Source of the DNA: Edaphobacter sp. 4G125
GTDB taxonomy: Bacteria > Acidobacteriota > Terriglobia > Terriglobales > Acidobacteriaceae
Direction: 5' to 3'
Length of the DNA stretch: 64,000 nucleotides
Assembly (NCBI RefSeq): GCF_014274685.1
Contig: NZ_CP060393.1
Location: forward strand, 4,027,501 to 4,091,500
Shown: one piece after another, positions 16,114 to 24,345 of the stretch
Position numbering within the stretch: the stretch's first letter is position 1
How the letters are laid out: each line of letters starts with the position of its first letter
Made by a program: the position numbers and the translations under genes
The notes under the pieces: generated by a model
Seen by the model: the letters and a program-made list of their open reading frames with translations, nothing else
Database searches by the model: none
Told to the model about the DNA's origin: nothing

Positions 16114-17010
16114 CTATAACCCTGCGGCCTGCTCCGCGCTAACAGCTGATCCAATCACGCGCGTCTCCGCGCTCTCTTCCACCACTTCAATCGAGTACCC
16201 CTGCAGAGGACTCATCTTGACCATCTGCTGCATGTAGTCCTTGAGCATCGGCAGATCGATATTCTTCACATAGGTTCCCGTCAGGAAGAACTTGCCCGGG
16301 CCGGCCATGTGGATCGAGCTGGCCGTCGCCGCCGCCAGGGCCTTGTGATAGAGCTTCTTGAATTCCAGGCATCGCGGATCGCCCTTCTTTGCAGCCTCGA
16401 AGACCTCATCCGGCTCCATGTCGAGGAAGCGCAAACGCATCGCACGATGACCCATGATGCCTTCGAGATGGCCTCTACCGCCGCAACCGCAGAAGGTTTC
16501 TTTCTCATCGAGCGTAACCACGGTGTGGCCGCCCTCCCACACGCCCGCTGTGTGGGGATATCGGCCGTGACCGATCCCCATCCCAATCGTCCAGACACGA
16601 ATCATCGAGTCCAGCTTGCCATGCCGGGCCGCCAGCCCCGCAGCAACACCATCGGCATCATTCAACACCATCACCGGAGCAGCAATGCCGTGATCGTGCA
16701 GCTTCATGCTGAGTAAATCTCGCAGCCGCGCGCCCTTAAGTTGAGCCAGATTAGGAGCTTCTTCAACGACTCCGCTCTTTACGAGGCCAGGAACCGCCAA
16801 GCCAACAGCATCGAGATTCTTCTCTCCGTCGGCGGCGGCAACGATCTGTTCGCAGATCGTCTCCACCAGCGCCTCTGTGTGCATCTCCACCAGCGCGCCA
16901 TAGTCGTCTTCATCCGCAGGAAAACGTCTCAGCCCACCCACCAGCTTGTGATCCACTACAAATCCTGTGTGAATCTGCTCCGATAACGTCACACCAACTG
17001 ACTTCGCCAT
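16114..17010 (-). CDS. ROK-family protein, atypical nucleotide site
   Basis: A 298-residue member of the ROK (repressor, ORF, kinase) superfamily, without the N-terminal helix-turn-helix of ROK repressors. The family core is recognisable: VGLAVPGLV, VLNDADGVAAG with the Asp that acts as base in sugar kinases, and the zinc-loop region CGCGGRGHLEG. Two oddities stand out. The first phosphate-binding motif (normally DIGGT) reads GVTLSEQ, and the third zinc cysteine is His. It may therefore not be a standard glucokinase. AAAGGAAACG precedes the ATG. It starts 32 bases after the sthA stop on the same strand, so the two probably form an operon. Confidence 0.8.
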   Translation of the reverse strand: MAKSVGVTLSEQIHTGFVVDHKLVGGLRRFPADEDDYGALVEMHTEALVETICEQIVAAADGEKNLDAVGLAVPGLVKSGVVEEAPNLAQLKGARLRDLLSMKLHDHGIAAPVMVLNDADGVAAGLAARHGKLDSMIRVWTIGMGIGHGRYPHTAGVWEGGHTVVTLDEKETFCGCGGRGHLEGIMGHRAMRLRFLDMEPDEVFEAAKKGDPRCLEFKKLYHKALAAATASSIHMAGPGKFFLTGTYVKNIDLPMLKDYMQQMVKMSPLQGYSIEVVEESAETRVIGSAVSAEQAAGL

Positions 17011-17042
17011 CGTTTCCTTTGCCCCGTTCGGACCCGCGTTGC

Positions 17043-18467
17043 TTAATCAAACTTGCTGACGCGATTCAATCCGTTGAAAGCCGCCACTTTATAACATTCT
17101 GCGAGCGTTGGGTAGTTGAAGACTGTATCCACGAAATATTCAATGGTTCCACCCAGCGCCATCACCGCCTGCCCGATGTGCAGAAGCTCGCTGGCCCCCT
17201 CGCCGATGATGTGCACGCCCAGAATCGAATGGTTCTCGCGGTGGAAGATCAGCTTCAGGCGGCCAGTCGTATCTCCGCGAATCTGTCCGCGCGCAATCTC
17301 GCGGTAATAAGCCACTCCAACTTCGTACGGAACATCCTCTTCCGTCAGCTGCTCTTCCGTCTTGCCGATGAAGCTGATCTCCGGAATGGTGTAAATCCCG
17401 TACGGATAGAAGCTGGGGTTCGAGACGATTGTCTCGTCTCCGAAGGCCCGGGCCGCTCCGATTCTGCCTTGCTCCATCGAAACCGAAGCCAGAGAAGGAA
17501 ATCCAATCACATCACCCACAGCGAAGATATTGGGATTCTTCGTGCGGAAGTCCTTGTCCACAGGAATACGGCCGCGCTTATCCGCCTCAATCCCAACCGC
17601 TGGCAGATTCAGCTCGTCCACATTGCCCTGCCGTCCGACGGCATAGAGCAATGCGTCGCCCTGAACTTTCTTCTTACTTTCGAGATTAGCGACGACGCCT
17701 CCGTCTGGGAGCTCTTCGACCGACTCCACCTCTTCGTTCAGCCGCATCGTCACGCGAGCATCCCGCAGGTGATAGCTCAGCGCCTCCACGATCTCCTGAT
17801 CGGCAAACTCCAGCAACCTGGGACGACGCTCGATCAGCGTCATCCGCACCCCCAGAGCGGCGAACATACAGGTGTACTCCACGCCGATGACGCCTCCGCC
17901 GACGACGATCATCGTCTTCGGCAGGTTCTCCAGATTTAGCACCAGATCACTGTTGATGATCGTCGTGCCGTTGATGGGAACCTTGTCAGAGCTTGCGGGT
18001 TTAGTACCGGTCGCAATCAGCGTGCTCTTCGTCTCGTATACGGTCGAACCGCGGGAGTTCGTCACCTTGACGTGAGTCGAGTCTTCAAAACTCGCCACTC
18101 CTGAGAGCACCTCGACGTTGTTGCGCGAGAGCTGCGCCTCGGTCACATCGATCTCGGTTTTAATCACATGCTGGACCCGGAAGGCCAGATCCGCCATCGT
18201 GATCCGTTCCTTCACCCGGTAGTTCATCCCATAGATGGACTTGTAGTTATAGCCCGAGAGATGCAATACCGCTTCGCGCATCGTCTTCGACGGAATCGTC
18301 CCGGTATTGATCGAGACGCCGCCAACAACCTCGCGCATCTCCACCAGGGCGACCTTCTTGCCCAGCTTCGCGGCATAAATCGCCGCGCGTTGTCCGGCAG
18401 GACCGGACCCAATCACGATCAGATCGTACACACTACCCATAAACTCCAGACTCTTGGCGGCTTCCAT
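17043..18467 (-). CDS. sthA: Soluble NAD(P)+ transhydrogenase
   Basis: A 474-residue flavoprotein of the pyridine nucleotide-disulfide oxidoreductase family that equilibrates NADPH and NAD+. FAD-binding GSGPAGQ is at residues 20-26 and a second dinucleotide motif (VVGGGVIGVEY) lies near 180. The family-typical segment GGVSINTGTIPSKT at about 49-62 replaces the redox-active CxxxxC of related reductases, which is what separates SthA from lipoamide dehydrogenases. The FAD motif FAVGDVIGFP and the C-terminal dimerisation domain (GVHIIGEGASELLHIGQ) are present. It leads a two-gene unit with the ROK gene. Confidence 0.93.
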   Translation of the reverse strand: MEAAKSLEFMGSVYDLIVIGSGPAGQRAAIYAAKLGKKVALVEMREVVGGVSINTGTIPSKTMREAVLHLSGYNYKSIYGMNYRVKERITMADLAFRVQHVIKTEIDVTEAQLSRNNVEVLSGVASFEDSTHVKVTNSRGSTVYETKSTLIATGTKPASSDKVPINGTTIINSDLVLNLENLPKTMIVVGGGVIGVEYTCMFAALGVRMTLIERRPRLLEFADQEIVEALSYHLRDARVTMRLNEEVESVEELPDGGVVANLESKKKVQGDALLYAVGRQGNVDELNLPAVGIEADKRGRIPVDKDFRTKNPNIFAVGDVIGFPSLASVSMEQGRIGAARAFGDETIVSNPSFYPYGIYTIPEISFIGKTEEQLTEEDVPYEVGVAYYREIARGQIRGDTTGRLKLIFHRENHSILGVHIIGEGASELLHIGQAVMALGGTIEYFVDTVFNYPTLAECYKVAAFNGLNRVSKFD

Positions 18468-18728
18468 ACCGCCGGTTCAGTGAGCGATGCCCTCTTCTGT
18501 CCTCGCCGGTCACAGAGGATTACGCTCTCCGCTCCCAGGGGGCCCGTCCGTCCAAGTGGCTCTCTCAGCTCAGAGTTACCGGTTTTTCCGGCCTGTTCTT
18601 CGAAACACACTCGCTGCCTCAAAGCTACCACATAGACTCGTCTCTCCCCGTCAATACCGGATGAAGCGAATAGCGGGCGAATGAGGACTTCATAGCGAAC
18701 CCCACTACACTTAAAAGTAGTTATCGAC

Positions 18729-19346
18729 ATGCTCCGCTGTGCCATTACCGACCGAACTCTCTTTTCCGGGGACGAATCCCAAAGGCAGGCCACCCTTGTC
18801 CGCCAGGCAGCTCTTTGGGCTCACCGGGGGCTCGACCTTATCCAGCTCCGCGAAAAAGACCTTGCCCCCACCGAGATAGCCCCGCTCGCTTCCAAAATTC
18901 TCGCGCTCATTACAACGGCATCCTCCCCCACCCGGCTTCTCCTCAATGCCTCTTCGGAAGCTGTTGTTCGCGTCGCAGTTAAACTTCACGCGCATGGCGT
19001 ACACCTTCCCTCAGACGCGTCAATCACATTCGATCAGGTTCGCAGTCTCTACGCAGAGGCGCGGCTGCCTCGCCCGACCATCACCGTCGCCTGTCACACT
19101 CTGGTCGAAGCCGACCGCATTCGTAAGCAGGACGTCGACGCTCTACTGTTCTCTCCAATCTTCGGTAAGTCTGTCGCGGGAAAGCTCGTCTCTCCCGGGA
19201 TCGGCCTGAGAATGCTCGAGGAGGCCTGCTCCATGGCCGCGCCAATCCCGGTCTATGCCCTTGGCGGCATCACCCAGAAAAACGCCGCACAATGCCTCGC
19301 CGCCGGAGCCAAAGGAATCGCGGGGATCCGCATGTTTCTTGACTAA
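18729..19346 (+). CDS. thiE: Thiamine-phosphate synthase (ThiE/TenI family)
   Basis: A 205-residue TIM-barrel protein coupling the pyrimidine and thiazole halves of thiamine, if it is a true ThiE. Visible motifs are LIQLREKDL near residues 38-46 (pyrimidine site), HAHGVHLPSD near 89-98, the phosphate loop FSPIFGKSVAGK near 141-152, and GGITQKNAAQCLAAGAKGIAGIRMF at the C-terminus. The phosphate loop is slightly atypical (GKS where ThiE often has TxTK), so a TenI-like thiazole tautomerase role cannot be excluded. The 261-base region upstream shows no TPP riboswitch hallmarks. The TPR membrane gene follows 39 bases downstream. Confidence 0.82.
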   Translation: MLRCAITDRTLFSGDESQRQATLVRQAALWAHRGLDLIQLREKDLAPTEIAPLASKILALITTASSPTRLLLNASSEAVVRVAVKLHAHGVHLPSDASITFDQVRSLYAEARLPRPTITVACHTLVEADRIRKQDVDALLFSPIFGKSVAGKLVSPGIGLRMLEEACSMAAPIPVYALGGITQKNAAQCLAAGAKGIAGIRMFLD

Positions 19347-19385
19347 ATCCTTCGGGATCACCACCGACCGCATATCATCGACCCC

Positions 19386-21200
19386 ATGGCCCAGCGCACT
19401 TTCCGCCGTCCCGCACCTCACTGGACCGAAACACTCCCCTTTTGGATCTGGCTCCTCGTTATCGTCGCCTGGACCATCTTTCTTTATGGTCGCTCTCTTC
19501 AGGCCCCCTTCGTCTACGACGACCTCGACCAGATCGTCCGCAATCCGAACCTGGCATCGTGGCATAACATCTTCGCCCGATTTCTCTCTGCACCTGTCGC
19601 CTTTACCTCTGAGCTCCGATCCGCAACCGAAAACGGTTCGACCTATCGCCCACTCTACTGGCTCTCGCTCGCTCTCGATCGGCACCTCTGGGGACTCAAC
19701 CCCATCGGATTCCATCTCACCAACGTTCTCCTTCACACGATCAACGGGGTTCTGCTCTTCCGCCTTCTGCACCGTCTACACTTCGCAGCGATCGCAGCAG
19801 CTTCGGTCACGCTCCTCTGGCTCAGCCTTCCCATCAACTCCGAAGCCGTCGCCTGGATCAGCGCCCGCGCTTATCCTCTGTGCTTCTTCTTTCTGCTTCT
19901 CAGCCTTCTCGCTACCGTCCTCTATATCGAGAAAAACAAGCCTCTCACCCTGATTGCGGCATTCCTCGCTACTGTCGCAGCACTCTTCTCGCATGAGTCC
20001 GGCATCCTCATCTTCCCGTTCGCCGCTCTCGTCATACTTCTGTGCTCCCGCAATGAGCCCCCTGCTCTCAAGCAAAGATCTGCATTCATCCTTCTTGCAG
20101 CAGATCTCACCGCAATCGCTTTCTTCTTTATCCTTCGACACGCAGTAGGGGCGCATAGCGCAACCGGCCCATCGGCCCTCTGGGGCTTCGCACCAACTTT
20201 CTGGAAATATCTCGGATGGATCCTTCTTCCCATCCACATGAGTGTCGAGCGCTCGACCTCTACCCCAGCAAATGTCTTCTCTACTGCCTCTGCCCTGGCC
20301 TGGATGGCACTGATCGCCTTAATCGCACTCTCTGTCTACCTCTGGAAACGAATCCCCTCCGCCGCCTTTGGGGTTGCATGGCTGCTGATCGCGCTCGCAC
20401 CTTTCTGCGGGATCGTCTTCCTCTATCAGGGAATGGGAGAGCGTTTCGCAACCATCGCCTCCGCAGGAGTAGCAATCGTCATCGTCGTTCTGATCGCAGC
20501 ATCCCGTCCGCCGCTCCGGACCATCCTCATCGTCGTCACCGCGCTCTGGGCCGCATGGGGTATCTTCCGTCTTGAAGCACGTCTTTCCGACTGGGACTCC
20601 CCTGCACAGCTCTATCGCAGTTCACTCACGGCGACTCCCAACAGCCCGACACTCTGGTTCAACCTTGGCTTCACGCTGCGTGAATCCGGCGATCTTGCAG
20701 GCGCCATCGACGCTTACAGTAACTCGATCCGCTTCAGTCCAAACTACGAACGCGCCTATTCCAGCCTGGGCGAGACCTATGCACGCATGAACCGTTTCGA
20801 CGACGCTCGCGCAGCCTACCAGCAGGCCCTCGCGCTCCAACCCAAGGATGTTGGAACCGCACTCAATCTTGCCGTCGTTCTTCATCAGGCCGGACACAGC
20901 GAAGAGGCCGAACGCGAGTTTCGTCGAATCATCGAATTGGCCCCCAACAACTCCGCGGCTTATACCGATCTGGGCGTATTGCTGTTTCAACAGAAAAAGA
21001 CAGAGGAAGCGGAAACGATGTTCCTCACCGCGATCGACCGCAACCCCTCTGATCCCACTCCCTACAGCGACCTCGCCCTTCTCTATCAGCAATCGGGACA
21101 TCCGGGACTCGCCCTTGCCCTCTATCGGAAGCTTTTGATCCTTCGCCCGAATGACCCCGAGGCAATCGCCAATATCCATCGCCTCGAAGTCACGCACTAA
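19386..21200 (+). CDS. Multi-span membrane protein with C-terminal TPR repeats
   Basis: A 604-residue protein. Residues 1-400 contain about ten membrane segments and the lumenal motif APFVYDDLDQIVRNPNL. That motif is typical of the PMT/TMTC-like glycosyltransferase superfamily, where Asp residues in the first loop bind the sugar donor. Residues 415-595 are five TPR units (WFNLGFTLRESGDLAGAIDA..., AYTDLGVLLFQQKKTEEAE...). This layout resembles eukaryotic TMTC O-mannosyltransferases and many uncharacterised bacterial proteins. Glycosyl transfer is plausible but unproven. It ends only 3 bases from the convergent DinB gene. Confidence 0.8.
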   Translation: MAQRTFRRPAPHWTETLPFWIWLLVIVAWTIFLYGRSLQAPFVYDDLDQIVRNPNLASWHNIFARFLSAPVAFTSELRSATENGSTYRPLYWLSLALDRHLWGLNPIGFHLTNVLLHTINGVLLFRLLHRLHFAAIAAASVTLLWLSLPINSEAVAWISARAYPLCFFFLLLSLLATVLYIEKNKPLTLIAAFLATVAALFSHESGILIFPFAALVILLCSRNEPPALKQRSAFILLAADLTAIAFFFILRHAVGAHSATGPSALWGFAPTFWKYLGWILLPIHMSVERSTSTPANVFSTASALAWMALIALIALSVYLWKRIPSAAFGVAWLLIALAPFCGIVFLYQGMGERFATIASAGVAIVIVVLIAASRPPLRTILIVVTALWAAWGIFRLEARLSDWDSPAQLYRSSLTATPNSPTLWFNLGFTLRESGDLAGAIDAYSNSIRFSPNYERAYSSLGETYARMNRFDDARAAYQQALALQPKDVGTALNLAVVLHQAGHSEEAEREFRRIIELAPNNSAAYTDLGVLLFQQKKTEEAETMFLTAIDRNPSDPTPYSDLALLYQQSGHPGLALALYRKLLILRPNDPEAIANIHRLEVTH

Positions 21201-21203
21201 AGG

Positions 21204-21740
21204 CTAAAACCGCTCATCCGCAGAAGGCCCATACAACGCAGGCACCAATGCCTCTTTCAGCCGCAGATATACCGTCAACTGGCCACGATGATGTGCCCAG
21301 TGCGTCAGCATTCCATGCTGGATGTTGATGTACCGTGGTTCTTCACTGATCAGATGCCCGTGGGCCTTTAGTCTCCAGTTCGTCATCAGGTGTTCATCGG
21401 TTGTCGACTCAAGAGCTGCACGCGCCTTCTTCAAGCTCTCATCAAACAGAGCAACAAGCTCTGATGTTTTGGTCCACTCAAAGGGCTTGAATTGCTTCTC
21501 CGGTTCCACAGGAGCGAAGTCCAACTCGTCCTGATTAATCATCGTCTCGATCCAACTCGGCATCGAAGCCACCAGCGATGCTAGATAGCCCAGCTTCATC
21601 GACTTCTCATGCGGAACCCAGTCATTCTGTCCCTCGGGAACCCGCTCCAATGCCTTCCTTGTTCCTGCTTCGTCCCGCTTCAGTGTCTCCAGAAAAAGCT
21701 CTTTTAGTTGCACGTCCGTCCTCGCTTTCGTTGACTTCAC
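21204..21740 (-). CDS. DinB-family four-helix-bundle protein
   Basis: A 178-residue DinB/DUF1569-like protein. The fold usually binds a metal through three histidines, and candidates here lie in HGMLTHWAHHRGQL near residues 142-155. An earlier His or Glu in the N-terminal helices would complete the site. Many members are thiol transferases (bacillithiol or mycothiol) or stress proteins; no substrate can be read. It converges with the TPR gene with a 3-base gap. Confidence 0.82.
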   Translation of the reverse strand: MKSTKARTDVQLKELFLETLKRDEAGTRKALERVPEGQNDWVPHEKSMKLGYLASLVASMPSWIETMINQDELDFAPVEPEKQFKPFEWTKTSELVALFDESLKKARAALESTTDEHLMTNWRLKAHGHLISEEPRYINIQHGMLTHWAHHRGQLTVYLRLKEALVPALYGPSADERF

Positions 21741-21806
21741 AACGAAGCGTACAGACCCCCTACTGACACCTTACTGTCAGTACGTTTTGCGGGAATAAAA
21801 CAAAGT

Positions 21807-21862
21807 GTCATCCTGAGCGGAGTTTGGTGCGCGTAAGCGCGGAAACGGAGTCGAAGGATGAC
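21807..21862. repeat. Interspersed repeat, GTCATCCTGAG family
   Basis: A complete-looking 56-base unit begins GTCATCCTGAG and ends GTCGAAGGATGAC, with inner GTGCGC / GCGC complementarity, so that the outer GTCATCC / GGATGAC arms pair. It lies between rhaM and the DinB gene and matches the partial copies at 11607-11690. Confidence 0.7.
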
Positions 21863-21897
21863 AAGTGATGGGGACCATCGGAATTTGTCGATACAGC

Positions 21898-22242
21898 CTA
21901 ACTCTGCACCGGCGCTCCATCGAAGTGAAACACCTCAGGAACCTCGAGCCAGTGTACGCCTGCGTTTGTCGCCTCCGGCAGCGGCTCCTGCATCGGATCC
22001 ATGATCGCCCACCAACGTTGCGTCTCTGCATCGGCGGCCATCCGCTTCATGTCGGCGGCAAAGTCGGTGCCGTGGTATTCGAAGTAGGCAAATAGCACAT
22101 CGCCATGCAGAAAGATTGAGTAGTTGCGAATGTTGCTCCGCTCGATCTGTGCCAGCACTCCAGGCCAGACATCGGCGTGATAGCGGATATATTCTTCTCT
22201 CTTCTCGGGATGTAGTTTGATGATCTGTGCGTATCGACGCAT
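21898..22242 (-). CDS. rhaM: L-rhamnose mutarotase
   Basis: A 114-residue protein of the RhaM/YiiL family, which interconverts alpha and beta L-rhamnose before isomerisation. Family features are MRRYAQIIKLHPEKREEY, YHADVWPGVL with the active-site His and Trp, IRNYSIFLHGDVLFAYFEY, and a WWAIMDPMQEPL segment near residues 76-87. The ATG at 22242 is chosen because it begins the family sequence and has AGGAG about 11 bases upstream; a longer frame from 22293 adds 17 unlikely residues. No rhamnose isomerase, kinase or aldolase gene lies next to it, so it appears as an orphan. Confidence 0.88.
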   Translation of the reverse strand: MRRYAQIIKLHPEKREEYIRYHADVWPGVLAQIERSNIRNYSIFLHGDVLFAYFEYHGTDFAADMKRMAADAETQRWWAIMDPMQEPLPEATNAGVHWLEVPEVFHFDGAPVQS

Positions 22243-22382
22243 CGCGTATCTTTCTCCTGTTTTATTTGGGGTTGATTGTACGGTACTGCACATCCCGCAT
22301 CTCCTCTCCAGGCCGAATGATCTCCGAGTAGATTCACAACCCTCATTTGACCCCGCACCATCAAAGTCCTACCCTTAAGACC

Positions 22383-22952
22383 GTGACAATTACCCCCATC
22401 GAGCTCTTCGAAGAACCTCTCCAGATCGACGAGACCATCGCCCCCGGAGTCCTCGACTACGGCCCCGACGTCCGCCAGGTCTCTCCGCTCCCCGTCAAGG
22501 GACAGGCCGATCTCCTCGTCGAGCATCGCAGCGAAGAACGTGGCCCCAGCTCTCAGGTCAACGACATCCGCCTCCGGGCCTCCTATCACGGCGACTTCGA
22601 GGTCCTCTGCGCCCGTTGCGTCGAGCCTGTGCCTCAGTCCCTCTCCGGCGACTTTGACCTCGTCTTTCGCCCCGCAGAAGCCGATAGCGAGTCCGGCGAG
22701 CACTCCATTACCCCCGATGAGACCGAAATCGGGTATTATGAAGAGAGCGGTCTTTTGCTCGAGGACGTCGTGCGCGAGCAGGTGTTACTCTCCCTGCCCA
22801 GTCGAACCCTCTGCAAACCAGACTGCAAGGGCCTCTGCCCTCGCTGCGGTCAGAACCAGAACATCGCAACCTGCTCCTGCGAAAAGGCTTCGGCCGATCC
22901 GCGATGGAATGCGCTGGCGGGTTTGGCTGACAAGCTCGAGGTCAAGCACTAA
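22383..22952 (+). CDS. yceD: YceD/DUF177-family protein (23S rRNA accumulation protein)
   Basis: A protein of 189 residues from the GTG at 22383, or 201 from an in-frame TTG at 22347; neither start has a clear ribosome site. It carries the DUF177 core (FEVLCARCVEPV near residue 75) and ends with CKPDCKGLCPRCGQN...CSC, the conserved cysteine-rich segment of the family. Homologues in other bacteria support 23S rRNA accumulation, and in plants ribosome assembly. The gene sits immediately before rpmF and plsX, the classical conserved order, which confirms the identification. Confidence 0.9.
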   Translation: MTITPIELFEEPLQIDETIAPGVLDYGPDVRQVSPLPVKGQADLLVEHRSEERGPSSQVNDIRLRASYHGDFEVLCARCVEPVPQSLSGDFDLVFRPAEADSESGEHSITPDETEIGYYEESGLLLEDVVREQVLLSLPSRTLCKPDCKGLCPRCGQNQNIATCSCEKASADPRWNALAGLADKLEVKH

Positions 22953-23019
22953 TCAATAAGTTTTCCGCTCGCTTCCGCGCCCTCTGGCCGGGTGTGGGCG
23001 AAGCGAAAGGGATACAGCA

Positions 23020-23205
23020 ATGCCTAATCCAAAACGGCGCCACTCCAAGCAGCGCACCGCCAAGCGCCGCAGCCATGACTTCCTCACCCCCACCGGTCTT
23101 TCCGAGTGCCCCAACTGCCATGAGCAGAAGCTTCCTCACCGCGCCTGCCGCAAGTGTGGAACCTATAAGGGCCGCGAGGTTCTTACCGTCAAGGAAGCCA
23201 GCTAA
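23020..23205 (+). CDS. rpmF: 50S ribosomal protein L32
   Basis: A 61-residue basic protein starting MPNPKRRHSKQRTAKRRSHD, diagnostic for L32. It has a four-cysteine zinc ribbon (CPNC near residue 30 and CRKC near 43). It lies between yceD and plsX, with 67 bases before and 38 after, and is surely co-transcribed with both. Confidence 0.97.
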   Translation: MPNPKRRHSKQRTAKRRSHDFLTPTGLSECPNCHEQKLPHRACRKCGTYKGREVLTVKEAS

Positions 23206-23243
23206 GTAACTCTTTACAATCCAAACCCTGTTATCGTTTCCTG

Positions 23244-24305
23244 ATGCCGATTGACATCGCGGTTGACGCAATGGGCTCCGACAAGGCCCCCGATCCTGAG
23301 ATCCGAGGGGCCATTCTCGCTGCACGTCATTATGACGTCCGAGTCCACCTTGTCGGCCCCGAAGACATCCTGCGCCCCATCCTGCGCGAACACCTCCGCC
23401 ACCAAAAACACCTTCCCATCTATGTCACCCCGGCCTCCGAATGGATCACCATGGGCGACAAGGCCGCCCAGGCCGTTCGCGTAAAACGCGATTCCACCAT
23501 GCGGGTCGGGCTCAAGATGGTTCGCGAGGGGCTCACCTCCCGCACCACGCAAGCTCACGATCCCTCCGGTCCAGGCAAAGCCGCTGGCTTCTTCACTGCC
23601 GGCAATACCGGAGCTGCCATGGCCACCGCCAAGATGGTTCTAGGAATGCTCTCCGGGGTCGACCGCCCGGCCCTTGCTGCCGTCGTTCCCACCACTCGCG
23701 GAGTGCCATCCATTCTGCTCGACGTCGGCGCCAACGTCGACTGCGACCCCGACAACCTCGTCCAGTTCGCCGTCATGGGGCATACCTACGCCCAAAACGT
23801 CCTCAAGATCCCCAGTCCGCGCGTCGGCCTTCTCTCCATCGGCGAAGAGGATTCCAAGGGCAACGCCCTTACCCGCGACACGCTTCCGCTGCTCCGCGCC
23901 CAGCCCGGCATCAACTTCATTGGCAACGCGGAAGGCCGTGACATCTACAACGGAAACTGCGACGTCATTGTTTGCGATGGATTTGTCGGCAATGTCGCTC
24001 TTAAGACCTCCGAGGGAATCGCCAAATTCGTCACCACCTCGCTTCGCGAAGCCCTCAAGTCAACCGTCACCTCACAGGTGGGTGCCCTGATCTCGCGTCG
24101 CGCCTTTGGCGACTTCAAAAAGCGCCTCGACTACTCCGAATACGGCGGTGCCCCTCTGCTCGGCGTCCGCGGAGTTTGCATCGTTGGCCACGGCTCTTCA
24201 AACGAGAAGGCCATCATGAATGGCATCCGCGTTACCGCGGAGTTCGCACACGCCGAGGTTAACTCCGGCATTGAAGCCGCACTTTCTGCAACTCCTACTT
24301 CCTGA
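23244..24305 (+). CDS. plsX: Phosphate acyltransferase PlsX
   Basis: A 353-residue enzyme making acyl-phosphate from acyl-ACP and phosphate, the first step of phospholipid synthesis in bacteria using the PlsX/PlsY route. The N-terminus IDIAVDAMGSDKAP is the family signature. GFFTAGNTGAAMATAKMVLG (about residues 113-132), DVGANVDCDP and CDGFVGNVALKTSEGIA are conserved active-site segments. It is the last gene of the yceD-rpmF-plsX unit. The fabH gene that often follows is absent; the next gene is convergent. Confidence 0.96.
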   Translation: MPIDIAVDAMGSDKAPDPEIRGAILAARHYDVRVHLVGPEDILRPILREHLRHQKHLPIYVTPASEWITMGDKAAQAVRVKRDSTMRVGLKMVREGLTSRTTQAHDPSGPGKAAGFFTAGNTGAAMATAKMVLGMLSGVDRPALAAVVPTTRGVPSILLDVGANVDCDPDNLVQFAVMGHTYAQNVLKIPSPRVGLLSIGEEDSKGNALTRDTLPLLRAQPGINFIGNAEGRDIYNGNCDVIVCDGFVGNVALKTSEGIAKFVTTSLREALKSTVTSQVGALISRRAFGDFKKRLDYSEYGGAPLLGVRGVCIVGHGSSNEKAIMNGIRVTAEFAHAEVNSGIEAALSATPTS

Positions 24306-24345
24306 TTTCTTCTGAGTGCAGCGATGAATCTCCGAATCCAACTCG

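Noticed and set aside
18468-18728. TPP riboswitch upstream of thiE
   Set aside because: The CTGAGA and ACCTGA consensus segments and paired arms of a thi-box could not be found.
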